DNA of 64,000 bases from Neckera pumila. Its lineage: Eukaryota > Streptophyta > Bryopsida > Hypnales > Neckeraceae. Below, one piece after another: positions 10,701 through 21,090 of the stretch. The translations under genes and the position numbers were made by a program. The notes under the pieces are model-generated. The model was not told the origin of the DNA. It saw only the letters and a program-made list of their open reading frames with translations, and did not search any database. Positions within the stretch are counted from its first letter, which is position 1; every line of letters starts with the position of its first letter. The DNA lies in NCBI GenBank assembly GCA_963969595.1, contig OZ018412.1:18133519-18197518 (forward strand). Reading direction: 5' to 3'.

Positions 10701-13574
10701 ATTCTTGGTATTAATGGAAAATGTCTCAGAACTTTCACGGGAATTGAGGTGCTCCCTGCTACATATCTAGAGGACTTACATTTGGGACATTGGGAGAGAT
10801 CTTGTCTGTCTTTCCAGAAAAGAACACACCCATTCCGACAGGCATGGATGGTAGAGAAAGAAAGACCTAAGTGATCAATGAACCTTTGAACTTTGTGTCG
10901 GGTCTTTGGTAATCCATTTGAGGATGGCAGCACATCCAATTTCAAGAAGGAGAAGAGTTCATCCATGAAGGAATTGCTCACATTATGCAAATGCGCTAAA
11001 TTCATCAATACAAGGACAAAAGCCAGTGTTGAAATTTTTGAGGCACGATACAGAGGTACCTGACTCTGCTATAGCCATTCCTCCATGTGCGAATCAACAG
11101 AGTTTGCAAAGGCCTCTACTTCAGCTTCATTCCCATCTTCATCAACTTCCGCATTGACAGCAATGCTTTCTCTCATGTCATCAACTTCTTGAAACCATTC
11201 CGATGTGAGTCTTTCAAAGTCAAAAGCTTCGTCAAAGTTTTCTTGTTGTGGAATATATCTGTCGTCATTGGCTACAGCTTTGGACTCTGCCTGGTCACCG
11301 AAGTTGAAGTCCTCTGCATCTGTGTCCTCAGGCTGCAAAAAATAACAATGTAATGGTCAAAGACATTATGTAAGGCACATGACTAGCTAAGGCGAGCACA
11401 TTCAAGATTGAAAAAGTTCCATATAAGAACAGGTAAGATGTGCAAACATTGAAGTTTGCATCCTTCAAGGTGAACTGAGGACAACTTGTTTTTTTTTTGA
11501 GTACCAATCATGAATTCTAGTTTCCTTTCTCCCACTGCTCCTAATCTAAAAACCACAATTAAGTGACTAAGTTGGTTTTCCAACAGCTTCGCAGTTTCCT
11601 GTTCAAACCATGCTCTATAGAACATCCATGAATTTTGCAACGCATTGGTGAATGGACAAAATTTCTGGGAAACAGAAGCAGGGAACAAACCACTTTTCTT
11701 CTTTGAGATACTAGCATGCAAGAAGCACTGGAAATATAGACTACTACTAGTAGAACTATGGGAAGCTCAAAATTAAAAGTTCAAATTTGTATGGGATGAA
11801 CAAATGCATGTGATGCACTCTGAAGGGCACCATTGAGGACTAATAAGGGTAATTTCTCAGAAGTTATTCTGCATAGTGCCCGACATAAACGAGAAAGGAA
11901 GTGGTCTAAACTAATGGTCTAGGCTGTCATAAACGTGACTCATAAAGAAAGGAAAAATTGGGCAAATCTTCTTGGAACTCGAAGGATCATGACAATCACG
12001 TCCTCGGATCAATATAAACTGGAAGTCAATGTCAATTAATCATGGACAGCACACTGTGCTAGTGCAAACATTGTGCACCAGCAAAATTTTGGCAAAAAGA
12101 CATATGGTTCGATGAAAGAAATACTGATAAGAACAATTCAAGTTCAAATATTTGGCGATGTACATACTCACCATGTCATCCCGAACCTTTATGGAATAGC
12201 AATGTCTAAAATTTTGATAAAACTCTTACCTTCTGGTTGAAAGACTAATTAATTTTGCATTCTAGAAGAGCACACACCCGAAACCCTAAAGGAAGATGTC
12301 TCACACTTCTTGACACAAACTGATTTGTGTGTTCGGTTTAAAACCTTAAATTGTTTTTTGATTTCACCACCTCAGTAGCTGATGTATGCTAGCAAGAGTT
12401 ACAATGTATGTCAAATTTAAGGTAGCCACACGAAAGACTTTCCGTTTCAGAGTTTTGCATTGGACTTATTGTACAAGAAATTTGATTACTGAAAGTTTCT
12501 TATGGAAGCATTCCGTTAGTCCTCCATAAAATAAAGGTAGTTTTGAGCCTGAAAGGTAGGTTTGCACATGACATTGCTTAGCTAGTCGAAAACTAAAAAC
12601 TAAATGAGATTTTTAATTTAGGTCACTAATGCTTGAACTAGATAGAAATCACAATTGATTTTTTGTTTAAACTTGTTTTCTAATGAGGTACAGAATTGAG
12701 CAATCTAAGTTGGCAAACTACTTAATTTGTCCCGCTATCTTCTCAAGCAGACGCCTCTCTTTGCAGTCTCCATCTTTGCATTAGTGCAAAAAGTGCCTCC
12801 CAATGTCATTTCACTTTGAGAAGGCGGCAGTGGCTCTATTCTTGTTACCCGTCTTAAATTTGAAATGTATTGCAATGCTAGTATTGAAGAAGTTATTTTC
12901 TTAGAATGAAGGACATTCCAAAGGCCACAAAGTATAATGAATGTCTGTTGAAGAACAAATTGCTCTCAGTAAAAAGCCACATACTAATTTTTTTGCGGAA
13001 TCTTGTTCTGTGAAGAGCATGTCTGCACTGGAATGCGGCCTCTATAAAGACTCTCACGATAAAATTGAATAGGAAAAATTTTCTATTGGTCAGTGCATGA
13101 GGACATTGCTGTTTGTAGTTTCACTTTAGAAAACCTAAGAAGAGGGAGGGCTTTTAGGATTTTGACTACACATAATCTCTCCCTTCTTGAAGGCATTTTC
13201 AAACTAGGCTTTTGTAGGCGTCACCAACGCCAGAAGCAAAGGAGAAGATGAAGCATCACGGTAAAGAAATCATGTCATCAAACTAGAGGGACTGGAAAAC
13301 TTACTAGCATTGAATGCATGAGAGTTGGATCTCTGCCATGACAGCGCAAGTGTCCTTCAATTGTGCGCCGTAAAATTGGTTGTCCTCCACCTTTGCACTG
13401 AGTACAAGGGCACTTGTAACTACTTAGAAGTCGTTCGTTTGCCTGTGATCTGTCTAAAGCATTCAATGTCATCCCTAAGGGTGCAAATCTTGTGTCCCGG
13501 ATTGCAAGGACTTGCTCCATGTCAACAGGCTGTGTGAAAGATTTGCGGAAAAGAGCATGCTTTGGGGCAGACAA
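7743..13574 (-). pseudogene. tnpD-like: Tnp2/TNPD-type CACTA transposase with premature stops
   Basis: Encodes the catalytic CACTA transposase, which acts on the element ends in the nucleus. Exons read by eye, minus strand: about 13574-13305 (CPCTQCKGG...GHLRCHGRDP, N-terminal Cys/His region; first ATG at 13518-13520), 11335-9881, about 9681-8782 and 8619-7743. Exon 2 starts after TTTTTTGCAG and holds an acidic segment, then PLYRASKISTL and the Tnp2 (Transposase_21) core with HACRNGCVLFW, CPKCKSSRY and KLPYWD. Exon 3 matches DUF4218 (HVLDVMHCEKN, PVHNRWMYPLERYMKYMK). Exon 4 matches DUF4216 (YGPMTYFGNIQEIMELDYG). Splices 1-2 and 3-4 keep frame. The visible GT-AG pair for 2-3 does not, so that boundary is unsettled or frameshifted. 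In-frame TAG (11069-11071) and TAA (8394-8396) lie within otherwise continuous homology, so the gene is probably inactive. The neighbouring TNPA-like gene is divergent. Confidence 0.88.
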
Positions 13575-15446
13575 GAAGCAAGTGTTAGGTCATGAACTCC
13601 GGGAAATGCGGGCCATGGCTAGAATAAATGACTCACTTGATCCTTAGAGTGCATGTATAGTTTTGCACAAGAGTGCATGTAACCCCTTTGATTCTATTCA
13701 AGCATCCACAAACTACATCTGCTATCTGCCATATAATCCTTCTGCTGTCAAATTAGTATGGACGTGGCTACCGCGTGCTCCAATGTAAGAATAGTGAAAG
13801 CACAATGAAAAGCGTCAAGGTATCGACAAGAAGAGAATGACTTATTGAACAGAGAGCACGTCACTGGAAGAATTCTGTCATTCTTTCAATAAGTCGTATA
13901 CGTCCCTGAAGCCTGCCCTACTGCACATTAAAACTCCCAATGAACTCTTTGCTTTATTGACCCTTGTACGGCATTGAAAGTCTATCAAGTAGGGTATGCA
14001 AACAATTAAGACACTGATTCCTTACAGCACTTAACACTTTTGAAGTCATTGCTTCTATAGGGTATTGAAGCACAGAGTATGACCATGGCATCGGAAGAGG
14101 AGCTCACTTCATACGAGGCGGTGCGGAAGAAGAACGTTGAGAGAAACATGAATGTTATGCGCATGTTGGGGTTGTGCCCTCCAAGGTGAACGTCTCCCTT
14201 CTAAAAGTGAATTGTGATTGCAAAATGGAATAATGATGCATATTTTGTCTTATTGTTCAGTGGAATGCCATTGGTATTTGTGCAAGTATTGCAAATTCTT
14301 TGAAATTGGTGATAATTCATACGCCATTTTTCCTTTGATAGCTGTAGATTCATGACGTCTTGGTTTGAAAGTTACTATGCGTTATTTGTAGAGTAAAGCC
14401 ATTGTTGTAGAAAATGTGTGTCTTGAATCTTGTATTGTACCTTTTTTGTGCATCTTATGAGAACAAGTACTGCTGTGTGACTTTTGGGCATGAGGGTTTC
14501 TATCTCTGTGGTGGAACACTGTTGACAAAGGCTATAGAATTTGCTAAACAGTAGTTTAATGTCTTTTTTCCTCAGGCATGTCGAGCACTCAGGGGAAGTA
14601 GGCCTTAGTGACAATGACGTAATGTTCGTATAATTCATGGCTGATGTTCAAATTTTGTAATAGGAAGTCCACTTGTTCCAGTAGGAAGTGGGAGAAGCCT
14701 TTTTCTCTTGAAGTAGAAGCAGTGATCGCAAAACTAGTTAATGGAATTTACTAGAGTATGGTACCGTCAGGGTAGATACACTTGAAATTCGGCTGCATTG
14801 ACATTCAGTGATATGGAAGAAAGAAATTTGAGAACAAGGAATTGCAACTCCTCAAGGAGTATTGAAAATAATATAATATAAAAGTGACTAAAAAAATTCT
14901 TATTTTAGTGTGGACGAAGTTGGAAAATAGCTATAAAATTATAGGATTTTTTGCATTGCTTGCTTGAATTATTGCATGAGAGGCCCTTTTTCAGGATGCA
15001 CTATTAATGCAAAACGTTTTTAGGTAGGAACTCAGCTAATTTTAACCAATGTAGGGATAACCGAGTGGTGGACATTCAGCCGCCATGCAGTTAGCACTCA
15101 GATGTGAGCTTTAAATGAACATTGATAAAATTAGATGTAATAGGACATCTTAACAGATATTTTGAGACATTCAATGGTGGTGAATTCATGGATTCTTGCT
15201 TTCATTCTGGCATGTCTAGGACTCCATGGAGAAGATTTGGCTCACTTGAAATGACATGGCAAAGTTTGCTGAAAAAACGAGTACGCAATAATTGAAACTG
15301 TTTGCAAAAGCGTGTACAAGGCACTAAACTGCTATTTTTAGTTTGGAATGACAAAAGTGCTAGTTCACTGACTGTTTCTAAAATTATTATGCAGATGCAA
15401 TGAGGAGCGTGAACAAAAGAGAGAACGAAAACAACGGTCGAGAACG
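13575..15446. promoter_or_regulatory. shared divergent region between the two CACTA genes
   Basis: About 1.9 kb between the 5' side of the minus-strand transposase and the start of the plus-strand TNPA-like gene. Both promoters and any further 5' exons must lie here if the genes are transcribed separately. I saw no clear core promoter motif. Short frames at 14375-14638 and 15202-15562 have no recognisable features. Confidence 0.4.
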
Positions 15447-18400
15447 ATGTCGAAGAAGGGTGAAAGGGATCCTCGCAGAAGCGCAAGGATAGCGTCTTTT
15501 TCGAAGTTGTCATTGCAGCCGAGAGAATTATCAGGAAGTGCTTGTCTTTTGGTTGACTCCATTTTGAGCTCAGTCGAACCTGAAGGAAATACTATGGACT
15601 TGAAGAACGAGGTCGAAGTGGGTCAGAGCTCGAAATTGGAACATGTAAGTTTCAAGCGCACAAGTTATTTGTGGTCAAAGTGTTGGTGCGTGCTGTAGTT
15701 TTTGACCATGAATTCTTGGAGTTTGATGTGGGTTTGATGTGAGTTTGATGTGAGTTTGAATTAAAATCAACCTTTTTATGTTGTGGTAGGTAAAGCCGGT
15801 GAGGTTGGAAATGGATCTCCACGAAAACTTGGAACTGGCTTATAATACAAACTCTTCCTTGGAGAGTTTTGACGTAGTGCAAGTGGATATGGACTTATTT
15901 GGCAAGAAAGTTGTCCATGAAAGTGTTGTGGCAATGGAGATGCCGCCAAAGAATCTCGAAACCATGTCCAGTGCAGTTACTGTGGACTGTGCTACCATGC
16001 ACGCAGCCACAGCTTTTGGGACCCAATTTCAAGAACTCATTATTCAAGCCTTGATGCAGTCTACAGCGTCTTTAATTGGTCCTTCCGCAGGTGCTCTATC
16101 CATGCCTCAAAACGGGTTCACACCCAGTCAGGCACTAAGCATAGAAGGCCCCTCGGCAACAAAAGTATGGAACGAATTGACTTACAACAGAGTTGAAGCA
16201 ACATGGAAGCGGAAATCTCAAGTGACAAGGACCTCAGCAGGAGAAGGATCAGATTCGCAGGAAGATTTTCCCATACCACAAAATGAAAGTCCAAAACAGA
16301 GGTCAGGAAGGACACGGAGGTTGAATACATCTCATGCAAATAGGGCCAAGGATTTGACAGATAATTGAAAGGCTTTAAAAAAGCTTCCTCATGTCATTCA
16401 TGTGGACGGGATGGCCAAAGCCAAAGGAATTCATAGGCACCTCTGGCGTGCTGCAGTGTGTGGCCAATGTGGACGTCTTGATCCTACTATGGATAATATA
16501 AATCATCATTCAAAGCAGGTCGTTGATAGTATTTGGCATGCACTAGAGGGGGAGTGGGAATTTGAGGGTTTTGCCCATCGAGCTAGGGAGATGTTCGAGA
16601 GGTCCGCAACGAAGTTCATGAGAAACCGAAAAATGCAACTAAAATACAAGTCCCAAAAAGAACCCGGAGGCTTTAAACCTGACAGTGTCCGTCCGGCTCA
16701 CTGGTTGAAGGTTGTGGACTTGCCGAATAAATCCGAGAAGCACTATGTTGGCAATGGGTGCAACCACAATACACCAAAAGGGAAAGAGCAAGTGCCGGCA
16801 ACTGAAAACAAAATAACCAAGTCATTATTCGCCCCATTGGTAGGTCTTTATTTTTTAAGTGAAATAATGGAAGAGTCTTTTTGTGCATTCGATAATTATT
16901 TAGGACTTGCTGCCTTTTCAGCTATTTCGAGAGGTCAGTAGAAGTTATATTGTGATGTTGATTTGAGTTATGAAAAGTTATTAATTATGAAAATGAGTCT
17001 AAATGAACCCTTGCCCATGATCCATGTGTATGTTCATTGAATCATTATCCATGAAGGAGAGCATCAGTCGTTTGTTCGACTTCATTTTTGATTTTGTGAA
17101 ATGATATCAAAGAGGGCAACTGCTAAAGAATCGGAGGACGTCAGTGTAATGCATGCTTATTTTATGGACTTTGGCACTATAGACGTTGACACTGTGATAT
17201 TGATAATCTTAATTTGTGGCAGGGGATTGAACATGATAGTGAAAGTCACTATGCAGATCTATTACCATTGAATGTTGACTCATTTCTGTTGCCGGATGAC
17301 GAAGTCGATGCCAAAATTCGGAGTTTACAAAAGGAATTGATGAGGTTGGAGAACTCTAGAAAGGTAATGGAATGGGTAATGAGTTTCGGACTTGTGCAAA
17401 GGCATTGTATAAGAAGAACACATGCTACGTGATTTTAAGCAAACTTGCTCAATTCCTGCGAATGGTATTTATTGTTTGGTGTATTGACTACTTCATTAAT
17501 GTAGGATCAGCGTTCGGTAGCTTTTTGTTGGTACAATAGTAGCAATCGGTGATCCGGACAATGTCCCATGCATGAGCAAGGTTGGGACTTTTAAGTATGA
17601 AGGCTTCTCTGATACATTAAGAAGTCCTTCTTTCTCCTGACCGATGTTCCCATAAATGTGCAGGTTGCATGTCGGGTGCAGCATGATGCAAGCAGTAGTG
17701 GACCGCAAACATTGGAGGACATCGATGTCGTTACAGCAGTGGGCACAGGTATGTATCTTGAAATTACGAGATGCTGAAGTGCTGTCAAGCGCACGGCCAT
17801 AGAAAACAAATATGTTGTCATTGAGTTACCGTGAATACTCGTACTGCTTGTATGGGAAATCACCTTATTTTGATTTCATACAAAACCAACACTATTATAT
17901 GAGTAGTGTCGAAGCGTGCTATCATTCTCAATTTTAGATTGAATGTCCCTTCGTGTATATTGAATGGGTGCTTGCCTGCAAGTTCACAATTCAGCTTTGA
18001 ATCGGCCCCATCAATATTGATGCATGCTTTCCATTTACTTATCTATCATAGAATTGGTTTATAGTAAGTACACTAAGTCTTGTTCCAATTACGTAGGCCG
18101 AAGTATTTGAAGAGAGATAGAGACCGAGTATATTCTGGTGTGTAAGAAGAGAAATAGTAACTCAACAATGGAAGCAGCATTCCATGAGAACCTAAGACAT
18201 TTGAAAGAATAATTAGGAAATAGGCATTACCAAAAACACACTCGTCTGGTTGACTACTTTTGACTGTAAGTACTGTGGAAATTTGTTTACTTCAGAGAGT
18301 GACCAGATTTTTTGCATGTTGGTAGTATTTGAAGACATGAAGGAAAATTTGAAGCCACGTAATGATAATGGAGAGCACATGCTACAGGCAACGTCGACAA

Positions 18401-19507
18401 CTATTCCAAAAAAATGGGTGCAGATGTGCAGGGGAAGGTGCTATGCGGAGCACAAGAGAAAAAGTCGTCCGTATTCATGGAAGAGGTACGAGAGTTACAG
18501 AAATCAGGACACGACATCAAAGAAATGGAGGTGAGAGTTCTTTCGATGTTGTTCATGAATTCTTTAAGATATGAATCGTCTTGGTGGAATGAACTCAAAG
18601 AAAGCATCAGTGTATACAAGACACCAAAAAAAAAACTCCGTCTCGAAATAACTGTCCACTTTGAATATCATTTTATTTTAAGGTTGTTTAGAGTAGGTGA
18701 AAACAAACCTTTTTTTCTTGCTAATTGAATTTAGGTTTCCATGAACACATGCAATGTTTTTCATTGATTCTTGTGATATAAAATACTGTGAATTTGTTTA
18801 ATTATGTTCTTCATAATATGTTCAATGAAATTGGCTCAGAAAAATACCAGAAAAAATTGTGGACAATCACTTCAGAATAAAAGGAATATTGTAAGTGTCA
18901 GCATGAGCATTGAAAGTTCTAAATTGATGAGAGCAAGTCATGAAGGTCACTGCAGCCATCCAATAATAACTTACAACTTATACAATTTAAAAGCACGTAG
19001 AGATTTTGTGACAGAGTTTGTTTGCATGCTTCCTGTAGTAGTGTCAATGACATGATTCGTGGTTTAAAGGAGATGTAACGTATTATTGAACTCTGATTGA
19101 AGCAAGTGAAATTTGATGGTCTATTGAAGTTTGTCGCTTTCCAAAGTCTGCACTTTGAGATTAACAATATAATGTACGTACTAAAGTCGTGGGAGATGGA
19201 CTGGATGTGAGTATTGCAGATGGATTGTGGTGACCTCGTGCGTCTGTTTGCATTCACTGAAAAGAGAAAAGAAGAGATTGGGAAGGCTATTGTAATGGGG
19301 TTGGCAGGGTCTAAGTACGGTAAGAAAATTATTCCAAAAGGGTGGCGATGCATCAAAGTCACTTCATATACTAGTAGTGGAGGCTCAAAAGTTTGTCCGT
19401 TTCCACCTGGATGGACAAAGCAATTGAAGAGTCAGACGGTCCAACAAGTAAATGGTCGAGGAATTTTATGGCCGGATATGCTTTTGCACAACCTTTTGTA
19501 CGTCTAA
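15447..19507 (+). pseudogene. tnpA-like: TNPA/Transposase_24-like CACTA accessory gene with one internal stop
   Basis: Probable accessory DNA-binding protein of the element; TNPA of En/Spm binds subterminal repeats. Exons that join in one frame: 15447-15644, 15790-16839, 17223-17363, 17664-17748, 18388-18530 and 19220 to about 19507. Donors include GTAAGT, GTAGGT, GTAATG, GTATGT and GTGAGA; acceptors end in TAG or CAG. A 12-nt exon at 17505-17516 is also possible. The product would be about 634 residues. It has a basic N-terminus (ERDPRRSARIAS), a Q/S-rich middle, a Transposase_24-like segment (HVDGMAKAKGIHRHLW, FKPDSVRPAHWLKVVD) and a charged coiled segment (DDEVDAKIRSLQKELMRLEN). The final exon, IGKAIVMGLAGSKYGKKI, resembles the C-terminal domain of plant CACTA proteins. 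A TGA at 16366-16368 interrupts exon 2 in frame. The final exon boundary is uncertain because a second frame (19393-19653) also looks protein-like. Confidence 0.75.
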
Positions 19508-19716
19508 CATATGGAAGAACCTCACTGGTCATCGTAGCTGCTGATGGAGTTGTACAAAGATCCCTGTGGCACGGAATGCTCAGAAATGGCCAATGCTCAT
19601 CGGAAGGAAGACATTGTAGTATTGTACAGGTAGTACTTAAGTGTGTATGCTGAGAGTTGATTTTGTAGTTTTTATGTAATCACCATCTCCTCTGATGCGT
19701 GTATCATGGAGATAGT

Positions 19717-19845
19717 GATATACGTAGTATATATGTAGTGATGTATGTAGTGATGTATGTAGCGATATATGTAGCGATATATGTAGCGGTATATATAGTG
19801 GAATATGTGGTATATACGTAATGGTATATGGTGATATACAAAGTA
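19717..19845. repeat. GTA(G/T)-rich short tandem repeat
   Basis: About ten imperfect copies of a 12-bp unit near GTAGTGATGTAT / GTAGCGATATAT. It lies just downstream of the TNPA-like gene, inside the right part of the CACTA element. Confidence 0.75.
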
Positions 19846-20292
19846 TAGGGAACAGTGTACATAGAACAATGACAATAAAACAATATTTAAATAAAAAATG
19901 TTTATACCGTAATTGTTTTTGCTTGAATGTGTGCTTCGCTAGAAGCACACGTGTCTTATGTAAAGCTTTGCTTTGAAAATCAAACGTCTAGCCATTGGCT
20001 GCAAAGGTGGTTTCAGAAACCACCAAGTGTCAGCAGATGCAAAGAAGTTAAAATTAGACTCACAATCTAGTATATTTTATGGATATAGACCAGTCAAACC
20101 AATTTCCTCATTTATTGCTTAAAAGTCATGCATTTATGAGCTAAAAGGACATACAATAGCATATTAGGAAAGTACTATAAGGCAAGTCCTAGACACCAGA
20201 TTTTCAATAAAATTTTACTGAATGTCCAAGACCTTCCAGTATGGATATTTGGACTGAAAACAGCGCTTAAACCCCCCCTTTCCCTTGTAGTG
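19846..20292. other. right subterminal part of the CACTA element
   Basis: Non-coding right end of the element. It includes an inverted copy of left-end motif CTGGAAGGTC and the terminal TTTCCCTTGTAGTG. No gene seen. Confidence 0.6.
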
Positions 20293-20295
20293 TGA

Positions 20296-20985
20296 GGAGG
20301 GCGGAGCCCAACGAGGAGGCCTGTTATTTTGCAAAACGCCCGACAACAAAGAGCCATTGTCCGACTCAAATCACAAACAAAAGGATGAGAAATCAAAGTT
20401 GGATGAGTAATGAGTAATGCCCGATTATGCAAGAAAACCTGCGCAATCAAGCATTACGCCTCAGAACCCTCCCGGCAAATATACGGGAAAATTCCTACAA
20501 GTGGTTTCACCATAAGAAAGACACATTTTTGGGGTCGTCTGGCAAAAAACCCGCCATGTTTTTTCTGACGTCGCGGCGTCTGGCAGTCTGGGTTGCAGCA
20601 GTGGGAATTTTGTGTGAGGTCCAAGCAAACGGGCATCTGGAAGAAGGCCAGACGGGTTAATGTCAACACGGACACGCATGTCAAAATGAACGTCTCAAAA
20701 CATCACCGTGTTTTTTGGAACGTCCAAAAAAACATAGACTGCCACGTCAGCAAGTAGACCCATTTTTACTATGGTAAAATCAATAAAAATTACTATGCTT
20801 TATGATAGAATGCTACCTGAATGTGAAAATTTTAGGAAATGGGCAGCCACGTGGCATGTTTTGCAAAAATGGGCAATGGATGGATGTGTAGTATAGATGA
20901 AAAAAGGAACTCTTTATACAAATAGGGTGGTAGGAAGATTAACAATCCTTATGGGATCTTTAAGCAAGAATTGTGTTCAATGTAA
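20296..20985. other. intergenic DNA right of the CACTA element
   Basis: Mixed composition with several GACGT/ACGTC-rich blocks. Overlapping minus-strand frames (20454-20684) share no domain I recognise. Probably old transposon debris. Confidence 0.4.
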
Positions 20986-21090
20986 AATGTCTAAAACAAC
21001 ATGGTCTAGATGTCTAAAACAACATAAAGATGTCTGAAATAACATCCAAATGTCTACAGTAATGCCTAGACGTCTAAAACAACGTCAAGA
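20986..21090. repeat. ATGTCTAAAACAACAT tandem repeat
   Basis: About five diverged copies of a unit of about 20 bp centred on ATGTCTAAAACAAC, with changes such as ATGTCTGAAATAAC and ACGTCTAAAACAAC. Function unknown. Confidence 0.7.

Larger units (their letters stand above)
6247..20292. mobile_element. 14,046-bp CACTA (En/Spm) DNA transposon
   Basis: The left end is CACTACAAGAGAAGTGGCAG. The right end, read inward on the minus strand, is CACTACAAGGGAAAGGGGGG. Both ends are flanked by TGA (6244-6246 and 20293-20295), the 3-bp target duplication typical of the superfamily. Subterminal blocks recur inverted near both ends (CTGGAAGGTC near 6319 and GACCTTCCAG near 20230). Inside are two divergent transposase genes: a Tnp2/TNPD-type gene on the minus strand (7743-13574) and a TNPA/Transposase_24-like gene on the plus strand (15447-19507). 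The perfect duplication and largely open reading frames suggest fairly recent insertion. In-frame stops in both genes suggest this copy is no longer autonomous. Confidence 0.92.

Noticed and set aside
19637..19948. Tyr/Ile/His-repeat peptide on the minus strand
   Set aside because: It is produced by the 12-bp tandem repeat, not by a gene.
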